This document shows, piece after piece, positions 24,297-30,611 of a DNA stretch of 30,611 bases. This DNA is from Nitrospinota bacterium (lineage in GTDB: Bacteria; Nitrospinota_A; JADGAW01). Numbering within the stretch: the stretch's first letter is position 1; every line of letters begins with the position of its first letter. A model generated the notes under the pieces. The model was given only the letters and a program-made list of their open reading frames with translations. It made no database searches and was not told the origin of the DNA. Location of the stretch: assembly GCA_015231815.1 (NCBI GenBank), contig JADGAW010000004.1:1-30611 (forward strand). The letters run 5' to 3'. The position numbers were made by a program, and so were the translations under genes.

Positions 24297-25481
24297 TTAT
24301 TTTTTTCCACTGGGACTATATGCGTAGGTAGAAGAAATAGATCTAAGACGTTCAACTGCCTTCGGAAATTCCTCAATAACATAATTTATTTCCTCTTCAG
24401 TGGTAAAACGTGAGAGAGAAATACGAATTCCTGTATGGGCAAGTTCGTTTCCTGCCCCAATTGCTGACATAATAGGGCTTGCTTCAAGTTCTTCTGAGGC
24501 ACAGGCACTGCCGGTAGAAGCACCAATACCATTTTTGCTTAAATCCCAAAGCATTGATTCACCTTCAACTCCCTTTACACTAATTAAGATAGTATTTGGC
24601 GTTCTGTGTTCTCTGTCACCAAGAACAAGAACATCTTCAATGGTAAGGAGTGCATCTTCAAGTTTATTTCTCAACTCTTTAACTCTGGAGTTTTCATACT
24701 CCAAAGCGTTTACTGCTAATTCCATTGCGAGCCCCATTCCGACAATACCAGCAACATTTAATGTACCAGACCTTTTACCTCCCATCTGCTCACCTCCATG
24801 AAGAAGAGGTGTTAATGAAAGACCTTTACGGATATAGAGTCCGCCAATACCTTTGGGTCCGTGAAACTTATGGGCAGAGAAGGTAAGGATATCCACGGGA
24901 ACATTCTGAAGGTCAACCCCTATCTTACCAATTGCCTGAACTGCGTCTGTATGAAATAAAACGCCTCTTTCTTTACAAATATCAACATATTCCTTAACAG
25001 GAAAAATCATTCCGGTTTCATTGTTTGCCCACATTATGGAAACAAGAGCTGTTTCATCATTAATATGGTTTTTTAACTCCTGTGGTTCAACAATTCCAAT
25101 ACTATTTACCGGAAGGTAAGTAACTTTAACTCCAATGGATTCAAGGAATTTACAGGTATGAGCAACTGAAGGATGCTCCACCTGACTTGTTATGATTTCT
25201 TTTTTTTGTCCAGTGCGAATAAGGTCAAAATAAATCGCCTTGAGAACAGTGTTGTTACTCTCTGTAGCACAACCAGTAACAATAATGTCATCATCATCAC
25301 TGGCGTTAATGCCTGAATAGAGTTGATTCATTCCAGTTCTTAAAAATGGGTGGGTTTCGCTTCCAAAGAAATGAATTGAATTGGGGTTTCCAAACTCCTG
25401 AGTTTGAAAACGTGACATGAGTTCTGCAACTTTAGGGTCAACCATCGTTGTTGCATTGTTATCTAAATAGATTCTTTGCAT
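24297..25481 (-). CDS. nifS: cysteine desulfurase NifS
   Basis: A 394-residue PLP enzyme that removes sulfur from cysteine and hands it to NifU. It opens with R-I-Y-L-D-N-N-A-T-T. H103 in V-E-H-P-S-V stacks on PLP, and the PLP lysine is K205 in S-A-H-K-F-H-G-P-K-G. The persulfide cysteine is C327 in G-S-A-C-A-S, on the short loop of group I enzymes. The sequence is strikingly like Helicobacter-type NifS through S-A-H-K-F-H-G-P-K-G-I-G-G-L-Y and the M-L-W-D-L region. A GGA ribosome binding site lies 6 bases before the ATG. Upstream is a 306-bp non-coding gap with a possible promoter; downstream come a terminator and nifU. IscR-type regulation cannot be judged. Confidence 0.96.
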   Translation of the reverse strand: MQRIYLDNNATTMVDPKVAELMSRFQTQEFGNPNSIHFFGSETHPFLRTGMNQLYSGINASDDDDIIVTGCATESNNTVLKAIYFDLIRTGQKKEIITSQVEHPSVAHTCKFLESIGVKVTYLPVNSIGIVEPQELKNHINDETALVSIMWANNETGMIFPVKEYVDICKERGVLFHTDAVQAIGKIGVDLQNVPVDILTFSAHKFHGPKGIGGLYIRKGLSLTPLLHGGEQMGGKRSGTLNVAGIVGMGLAMELAVNALEYENSRVKELRNKLEDALLTIEDVLVLGDREHRTPNTILISVKGVEGESMLWDLSKNGIGASTGSACASEELEASPIMSAIGAGNELAHTGIRISLSRFTTEEEINYVIEEFPKAVERLRSISSTYAYSPSGKK

Positions 25482-25787
25482 ATTTTTCCTTTCTTACGTG
25501 CAGTTTAATGAGGTAACGCTAATATGATACCTGTCTGAGCATTTCATCAACAATGATTTTTACGCTCTTATCCAGAAAAGTTTATGGTTCTCCTTACAAT
25601 TTGAGAAATAGACTTTCCTGTTATTGAACAAGGTAATAAAAATAATACATCTTAATAAAAAATCCAGCAAAAAAATAAATTCACCCCCATCATTTAACAT
25701 ATAGGGCAAAACCAAATATTATACTAAATACCAAAAAAGGGTAAGGTTTGAAAAGGAAAAGGTGAAGGGTTATTTTACAGGATTTGG
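25482..25787. other. 306-bp non-coding region upstream of nifS
   Basis: No frame of useful length and no RNA gene that I recognise. It is very AT-rich. It holds a possible nifS promoter at 25524-25553. The rest, toward 25787, is the downstream region of the unrecognised gene. I see no strong hairpin terminator in it. Confidence 0.6.
25524..25553 (-). promoter_or_regulatory. possible nifS promoter
   Basis: The minus strand reads TTGTTG (25553-25548), an 18-base spacer and TATCAT (25529-25524), about 43 bases before the nifS ATG. Both boxes are imperfect. Confidence 0.35.
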
Positions 25788-26546
25788 TTAATGCAAAATG
25801 CTCACGGAAGAAATATTAAACGTTTCTTCTCTGGCTGGGTTTTCATGACTTAAAAAAACCGATATTTGATTTTCATCTTTAAATTCAACGAACTTTCCAG
25901 TATAAAGAACCTCAGAATGATATATTCGATGAACAGTTGATTCATCCTCTATAAATGGAATAACAACCTCACCATTGTTCATGACATAAGAAATTGACCC
26001 GATTTGATTTTCCAAACTATTTTTATTGAGGTGAATATAGTTTTTCATTACTACCAACGATCTATCTTGTATTTCCTTACGCCATTTTTTAATGAATTCA
26101 TCATCAATATTTGTTAATTCATAATTATCCAGACAACCCTCAATTTCATGGCAGAGGTCATTGGTCGGGTTGCCCATATTTATGCTCTGCTTTATTTTTT
26201 TGTATTGGGCAATTGATATAAAAAGGTTTGTTTCAACCTTGCTGAACAACTCTGGAGATTTTTTAAGGTGATTCATTGTGGTATCAAAAGAGTTGTCAGG
26301 AGGGTCACCAATCATTGCGTTAAGCATATGATAAACACTTCGGGAAAGTTCTCCATTTTCCTGAACTCTGTCCTCGATGTGCATTGCCTTAAGAAAAAGA
26401 GTTCTTAGGAGAGGGGTATGCATCAGGATATGCATTGCATTACGAATTGTTCTGTAGGTTAAAAGTTTTTCACGATAAGCTTCAGAAATGTCAACCGCAT
26501 CAGTTTCCTCAATAATTTCAGCAAATAATTCTTTTACCTTTTTCAT
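25788..26546 (-). CDS. uncharacterised soluble protein
   Basis: I do not recognise this protein. From the ATG at 26546 it has 252 residues (M-K-K-V-K-E-L-F). The frame stays open for 18 more codons to a TTG at 26600, but that start has no ribosome binding site and the leading residues look untypical, so I prefer the ATG; neither start has a clear Shine-Dalgarno. The first two thirds look helical and charged, with repeated short amphipathic stretches and no membrane helix or signal peptide. The last third (about 185-252) looks like a small beta domain with alternating strands (G-S-I-S-Y-V-M, E-V-V-I-P-F-I, I-S-V-F-L-S). Such a layout could be a helical regulatory domain plus a beta module, but no motif fixes it. 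It lies 135 bp downstream of znuB on the same strand. An AACCTT/AAGGTT inverted repeat lies at 26622-26640 upstream. Confidence 0.65.
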   Translation of the reverse strand: MKKVKELFAEIIEETDAVDISEAYREKLLTYRTIRNAMHILMHTPLLRTLFLKAMHIEDRVQENGELSRSVYHMLNAMIGDPPDNSFDTTMNHLKKSPELFSKVETNLFISIAQYKKIKQSINMGNPTNDLCHEIEGCLDNYELTNIDDEFIKKWRKEIQDRSLVVMKNYIHLNKNSLENQIGSISYVMNNGEVVIPFIEDESTVHRIYHSEVLYTGKFVEFKDENQISVFLSHENPAREETFNISSVSILH

Positions 26547-26680
26547 TGAAATAATAATTGTATGTTCAGGGTTATATGCATTTTCCCATAAATAAAACAA
26601 AAATAATTAAATCGGAATATTAACCTTTTAACTTAAGGTTCAGAGCAACAGATATACCACGGCAATATAAATATACTTCT

Positions 26681-27517
26681 TTATTTTCTTTTCACCTCAG
26701 CAAAAAAGTAGGAGAGAATAAAGAAAAAGGTGAGTGCTAAAACAACTGATGCTCCGGAAGGTATTTCCCACTGAAAGGAAATCCATAACCCAACAATATT
26801 GGAAAGTTGTCCTAATATAAAAGATAAAAGAAAAATTTTTGAGTAATTTCTGCTTAAAAGTCGAGCCGAAGCTGCCGGAATAACCAAAAAAGCTGAAACA
26901 AGTATTATTCCAATAGCTTTTATTGAAATAATTATGGTAACCGCTATCAGAACCAGCAATAAATAGTGCAGAAAAGAGGTAGGAATTCCGTAAACCTCAG
27001 CAATTTCTTCATCAAAGCAGTAAAATTTAAATTCCTTGAAAAGTCCCCAGACCGTTAGAAGTACAATTGTCGTTAAAGCACATATAAGCCAAATATCATG
27101 AAGGGAAACGGCAAGAATGTTTCCAAAAAGATAGTTAAAAATATCGTTGGTGTATTCCTGTCTGAGAGAAATAAAAACAATACCTATTGCCATAGAGGCA
27201 ACAAAGAAAATACCGATTGCAGAATCCTCTGATACAAGATGTTTTCTACTCATCCAGCCAATCATTAAAGCAACTCCGACACAGAAGAGAAGGGTTAAGC
27301 CCTGAACGTAAAAAACCGATTCTTCCCCGGAACCAAAAAAATAAATTCCAGCAGCAACCCCTCCAAAGGCAGAATGGGAAATTCCTTGCCCGATAAAAGC
27401 CATTTTTTTAAAAACAATATATACAGAGAGAATTGAACAAACAGCACTTACTAAAATACCTGCAATGAAAGCGTTTTGGAGAAAGGAGTAATGAACCAAT
27501 GCATCTACAAAAGACAT
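26681..27517 (-). CDS. znuB: zinc/manganese ABC transporter permease (ZnuB/TroC type)
   Basis: A 278-residue inner-membrane permease of the ABC-3 family with about 8 helices. Family marks include S-V-Y-I-V-F-K-K-M-A-F-I-G-Q-G-I-S-H-S-A-F-G-G-V-A (about 31-55) and the I-K-A-I-G-I-I-L-V-S-A-F-L-V-I-P-A-A-S-A-R-L segment (about 199-220) that contacts the ATPase. It would carry the metal delivered by a ZnuA-type binding protein. The only such protein here is at 17024-17956, more than 8.7 kb away on the other strand. No ATPase gene lies beside either. It starts 81 bp from the end of the TMTC-like gene, with a hairpin between, and is followed by the unrecognised gene. Confidence 0.9.
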   Translation of the reverse strand: MSFVDALVHYSFLQNAFIAGILVSAVCSILSVYIVFKKMAFIGQGISHSAFGGVAAGIYFFGSGEESVFYVQGLTLLFCVGVALMIGWMSRKHLVSEDSAIGIFFVASMAIGIVFISLRQEYTNDIFNYLFGNILAVSLHDIWLICALTTIVLLTVWGLFKEFKFYCFDEEIAEVYGIPTSFLHYLLLVLIAVTIIISIKAIGIILVSAFLVIPAASARLLSRNYSKIFLLSFILGQLSNIVGLWISFQWEIPSGASVVLALTFFFILSYFFAEVKRK

Positions 27518-27553
27518 ATTACGGGATAAATTGTAAAAAAAGAGATTTTATCA

Positions 27554-27583
27554 TTCACCATTTCAATAAGGTTTGATGGTGAA
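27554..27583. repeat. hairpin between the TMTC-like gene and znuB
   Basis: TTCACCAT (27554-27561) and ATGGTGAA (27576-27583) are perfect inverted copies around a 14-base loop. There is no T-tract on the minus strand. It could be an operator for znuB or a weak terminator; position alone cannot decide. Confidence 0.4.
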
Positions 27584-27598
27584 ACCCTCTAAAATTTT

Positions 27599-29314
27599 TT
27601 AATTCTTTGACAGAAGAGCTTTTACAAGGTTGGGATGAACCATGTAACCAGACTTTAAAGCTTTTAAAAGGTGTCCAGCGGCTTTCTTCTTTTCACCCAG
27701 ACTGAAATAATAAACTCCAAGGTTGTTGTGAGCTTCTCCATATTGTGGGTTAATTTCAATGGAAGCATTGTACTCTTTTATCGCTTCTTTCCATCTTTTC
27801 TGTTTTTCATACACCACACCAAGGTTGTAATGAGCAATATCGGATTTACTGTTTACAGCCAAAGCTTTTTTATAGTATTCAATTGCTTTACGATATTCCT
27901 TTTTTTCAAAGTAAACAACCCCAATGTTCAGAAATATTTGTGCTTTTTGTGGGGAAATATTGTTCGCAAGGTTAAATTGCTGTAACGCTTTATCAAAATT
28001 ATTCTCTTTAAGATACGCTAGACCAAGGTTATAGTGCCCCCTCGCTTTTTTTGGAGATTTATGTATGACATCAGTCCATAAACTTAGTTGGTTTTGCCAA
28101 ACATTATTTCTTTCCCAGGTTATTACTCCAAAAAGAAAAATAATAATTACCAAAGATATTATGGACGTTTTTTTTTTGTGAAAAAAAGTAAGAAAGATAG
28201 AAATGAAAATAATAAAAAAACCAATTGATGGAAGGTAAAGCCGATATTCATTTGCCGGAGAATCGAGAGGTATAAACGATGATTCAATCGAAAGTGACAA
28301 AAAAAAGAAGAGCACGCCAAAGGAAATAAGACGGTTTTTATTAAAGGAACGATAGGCAAAATAGAGAAGTAATGCAATAAGAGCCAGTCCAATCAAACCC
28401 CCAAGTTCAAAAGGAGAGGAAGAAACAGGGTAATCGTAGTCAGAGTTTTGGTTTATGGGAAAAAATAATAGCCTGAGATATGTTTGTATAACATTGAATT
28501 GTGTAAAAAAGTAATCTGTGTTTGAAAGATATTCCTCTTTTTCACCTATCATTTGTTCTAAATTATTATGTTGGGAATTAAGCATAACCGCTGGGAGCAA
28601 AAGAACAGTAAGAAAAAAGGGGAAAAGCTTTTTCCATTGAGATAAAATCGCTTGAAAAGAAACTTGAATAAAGCAATATTCAACTAATATGAGAGCAAAG
28701 GGTATTGTCGCAGTGTTGGGTTTAGAGAGCATTCCACAACAGGCTGAAATAAATGCCCAAATAAGGTAGTGATTTGATTTATTTCCTTTAGTTTCAAACG
28801 ATGCTTTAAGGTATAAAACTAATGTCAATACATAAAAAAAGGCTGCAAAAAGAGCAAACCTCTGGGAAATATACGTTACTGCATGGGTTTGAATGGGGTG
28901 TGAAATAAAGAGCAAGGTAGTAAAAAGCAGAAAAAACCTTTGTGATGAAAACTTTTCTGCCACTCCATGTTCTTTCCCAAAGATTTCCTGTTTTACAATT
29001 ACCGGGGAGTTCAACAATTGTTTGAGAAAGGTGTAGAGTAATAATGAGGTAAGTAAGTGTATGGTGAAATTTACAAGGTGGTAGCCAAAGGCATTTTGAC
29101 CCCAAAGGAAATAATCTACAGCAAAACTAAAAATTACCAAAAACCTTTCGGGGAGGACACCCCAAAGTGTTTTTAAATCACTAATATTTTGGGTTGCAGG
29201 GTTTTCAACAATAAAATTATAGTCATCAAAACAAAAAGACAGATAAAAGGAATGGTAATAAACCAGTAAACCAACAAAGAAAACAATCAGATAGTCTTGT
29301 CGTCTGCTTTCCAT
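27599..29314 (-). CDS. TMTC-like membrane glycosyltransferase (GT-C fold) with C-terminal TPR repeats
   Basis: A 571-residue protein. The first about 410 residues are about ten or more hydrophobic helices; just after the first lies F-C-F-D-D-Y-N-F-I (D30, D31), the acidic pair in the first external loop expected of GT-C glycosyltransferases such as protein O-mannosyltransferases. S-H-P-I-Q-T-H-A-V-T-Y-I-S-Q-R lies further on and is typical of the TMTC/DUF1736 group. The C-terminus (about 422-562) has four TPR repeats, with consensus G-H-Y-N-L-G-x-A-Y, A-x-Y-N-L-G-V-V-Y and E-A-H-N-N-L-G-V-Y-Y. Known relatives use lipid-linked sugars to modify extracytoplasmic proteins; here this is inference. 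The ATG at 29312-29314 is the first in frame; a stretch of 60 bp separates it from the AI-2E gene upstream. Confidence 0.8.
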   Translation of the reverse strand: MESRRQDYLIVFFVGLLVYYHSFYLSFCFDDYNFIVENPATQNISDLKTLWGVLPERFLVIFSFAVDYFLWGQNAFGYHLVNFTIHLLTSLLLYTFLKQLLNSPVIVKQEIFGKEHGVAEKFSSQRFFLLFTTLLFISHPIQTHAVTYISQRFALFAAFFYVLTLVLYLKASFETKGNKSNHYLIWAFISACCGMLSKPNTATIPFALILVEYCFIQVSFQAILSQWKKLFPFFLTVLLLPAVMLNSQHNNLEQMIGEKEEYLSNTDYFFTQFNVIQTYLRLLFFPINQNSDYDYPVSSSPFELGGLIGLALIALLLYFAYRSFNKNRLISFGVLFFFLSLSIESSFIPLDSPANEYRLYLPSIGFFIIFISIFLTFFHKKKTSIISLVIIIFLFGVITWERNNVWQNQLSLWTDVIHKSPKKARGHYNLGLAYLKENNFDKALQQFNLANNISPQKAQIFLNIGVVYFEKKEYRKAIEYYKKALAVNSKSDIAHYNLGVVYEKQKRWKEAIKEYNASIEINPQYGEAHNNLGVYYFSLGEKKKAAGHLLKALKSGYMVHPNLVKALLSKN

Positions 29315-29374
29315 TTAACCTAAGTTGAAAGGTGGGAAGGTTAATGGTTTCAAACCTTTTAACTTTGTGAAGGT

Positions 29375-30604
29375 TTAAATATCTCCATCATGAAAACGGG
29401 CACCATAGCCCTCATAGTAAATATCCAGAACTATTTTTGTTATAGCAACAATAATTGGTCCGTAAATCATACCAAAAAAACCAAAAGCAAGAAGTCCACC
29501 GATAATAGAAAAAAACATAATTCCTGGATGAATTTCCGACCCTTCCTTCATGAGCAAAGGTCTGAGCAGGTTGTCTGAAAAACCAATTGATGCCCCCAGA
29601 ACAATTAATATAATTCCACTGGCTACACTTCCTGTAAAAATAAGGAATAAGGCTATTGGTCCCCAAACAAGGGAAGTGCCAACAATGGGAATAAGACTGG
29701 CAAAAGCAAATGCAACACCGCTAATAAGAGGAGAAAAACCATAAAACCAAAGCAGAACACCACCCATAATCCCTTGAATAGTCGCTGCTCCAAAAGTGCC
29801 AACAAAGGTTGTTTTGGAAATCGAACTAAATTCATCAACAATCATAATTTCCTGTTTTTGTGACAGAGGTGATATTTTCAATACGTAATGTAAAAAATCC
29901 TCTCCTGAAAAGAAAAAAATCCAAAGGGCAATAATCATCATGGAAAAGTTAATGGTAAAGGAAATGCCTGTACCTGCAACCGTTGAAATTGAGGATTGGG
30001 TAAGGGTAATGGCTCCTTTCATCAAGCCTTTGAGAATTTCCTTTGGATCAAAACTATATTTATCCAGAATTTCGCTTCCATAGGGCAACAGAGAAAGATA
30101 TTCCTTCCACGTATGAACACTTAAAAGTTTTGCCGCAGAATCGCTATTGACAAATTTCTCCAACTTACCATAAGCCTCAACCCCTTGGACACTAAAGGAA
30201 AAAATAATGTAAATAATGGGAAGAATCACAATAAGAACTACAGCAATAGAGCTTAAGGTTGAATTTAAAACTTTCCTTCCGGGTAGTTTTTTTTCCAGCA
30301 TAAGGTATAAAGGAGAAAAAATTGATGCAATGCAGGCTGCCAGAATAATTGCTTCAAGAAAAGGGCTAAATAATTGCCAGCAAAGGTAAATACTAAAAAC
30401 TATCAAAAAAAGTAAAAAGTAAAACCTCTGAGAATCCAACTCTTTTTCTTCTTTATTCATAGAATTTAATTTTAAATAATGTTTTTTTGGAATAACTAAT
30501 AAATGATCTTTTGTATAAGGGGCTTTTGCAAGTGTAAGAATAGCGTGTTTGTTAGCTCTTAAAATCTCATCCTTATGAAGAATACAAAAAGGACATATTT
30601 TCAT
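29375..30604 (-). CDS. AI-2E/PerM-family permease, preceded in frame by a truncated HIT-domain N-terminus
   Basis: A 409-residue frame made of two unlike parts. Residues 59-409 are an AI-2E family transporter (PerM/YdiK/TqsA type) with about 8 helices, a large soluble segment between the second and third pairs, and the family block near A-S-L-I-P-I-V-G-T-S-L-V-W-G-P-I-A. Members export small molecules or ions; the substrate is not visible. Residues 1-58 read as the start of a HIT-family protein: C4-P-F-C7, then H-L-L-V-I-P-K-K-H-Y (34-43) and the following acidic helix. The histidine-triad motif that a HIT enzyme needs is absent. An ATG at 30460 (M49) could start the transporter alone. The family call for the transporter is firm; whether the fused form is made is open. 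The true 5' context lies outside the window. Confidence 0.75.
   Translation of the reverse strand: MKICPFCILHKDEILRANKHAILTLAKAPYTKDHLLVIPKKHYLKLNSMNKEEKELDSQRFYFLLFLIVFSIYLCWQLFSPFLEAIILAACIASIFSPLYLMLEKKLPGRKVLNSTLSSIAVVLIVILPIIYIIFSFSVQGVEAYGKLEKFVNSDSAAKLLSVHTWKEYLSLLPYGSEILDKYSFDPKEILKGLMKGAITLTQSSISTVAGTGISFTINFSMMIIALWIFFFSGEDFLHYVLKISPLSQKQEIMIVDEFSSISKTTFVGTFGAATIQGIMGGVLLWFYGFSPLISGVAFAFASLIPIVGTSLVWGPIALFLIFTGSVASGIILIVLGASIGFSDNLLRPLLMKEGSEIHPGIMFFSIIGGLLAFGFFGMIYGPIIVAITKIVLDIYYEGYGARFHDGDI
30431..30604 (-). pseudogene. truncated HIT-family gene fragment, in frame with the permease
   Basis: About 58 codons match the N-terminal third of a HIT protein (normally 110-140 residues): the zinc-type C-x-x-C, the H-L-L-V-I-P-K-K-H strand-turn, and the start of the helix after it. 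The sequence then changes abruptly to the transporter helix at R-F-Y-F-L-L. No stop or frameshift interrupts it. It may be a relic of a deletion that removed the catalytic part, or a retained fusion. Confidence 0.5.
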
Positions 30605-30611
30605 GGTTTTA

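Noticed and set aside
24400..24801. 133-codon open frame on the plus strand
   Set aside because: It lies wholly opposite nifS, whose catalytic residues and full-length match are unambiguous. It has no ribosome binding site and its serine/proline-rich content is typical of antisense frames.
23149..25481. nifU and nifS as part of a nitrogen-fixation cluster
   Set aside because: No nitrogenase or other nif gene is in the window, and this type of pair serves general Fe-S assembly in several non-fixing bacteria.

Overview
This is a 30.6 kb stretch of AT-rich, gene-dense bacterial chromosome. It looks like core genome rather than a mobile island: I see no tRNA, rRNA, transposase, phage gene, integrase or CRISPR array. 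The host is Gram-negative, because there are two committed Kdo/lipid A genes (kdsA, waaA), an LPS-type flippase and a periplasmic metal-binding protein. Aconitase is the AcnB type, KdsA is the metal-dependent class, and Fe-S assembly uses a three-domain NifU with a NifS closely resembling the NIF-type proteins of Campylobacterota. The PTS-Ntr/HPF cluster and the FapA gene look more like deltaproteobacterial lineages. I cannot fix the phylum from sequence reading alone.

Layout. 1-260: start of a small membrane protein (minus strand, cut by the window edge). 451-1725: polysaccharide flippase, tail-to-tail with pgeF (1743-2519, minus). 2643-4559: dcd and thrC, a likely two-gene operon. 4560-4781: a REP/MITE-like inverted repeat. 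4782-7313: acnB with a strong terminator. 7507-10208: moxR, a sugar-nucleotide epimerase and kdsA, tightly packed with an ATGA overlap. 10305-13085: fapA-like gene and an orphan PAS/HATPase sensor protein, 3 bp apart. 13129-16917 (minus): era, hpf, ptsN, ptsI. 17024-17956: znuA. 18087-18797: an isolated flagellar rod/hook-type gene. 18828-21376 (minus): MFS transporter and waaA. 21643-21843: cold-shock gene with a long leader. 22003-23097: hisC. 23149-25481 (minus): nifS, a terminator, nifU. 25788-30604 (minus): an unrecognised protein, the metal ABC permease znuB, a TMTC-like membrane/TPR protein, and an AI-2E-family permease preceded in frame by a broken HIT-domain N-terminus.

Working together: the epimerase, kdsA, waaA and flippase serve the cell surface; znuA and znuB are two of the three parts of a metal importer, split to opposite sides of the window with no ATPase here; ptsI and ptsN form a regulatory phosphorelay whose HPr is not in the window; nifS and nifU build Fe-S clusters, including those that aconitase needs. 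The most unusual items are the HIT/AI-2E chimeric reading frame, the sensor kinase without a convincing phospho-acceptor box, the two overlapping inverted repeats after nifS, the repeat between thrC and acnB, and an uncharacterised protein at 25788-26546. I found no convincing evidence of a wholly new multi-gene system.
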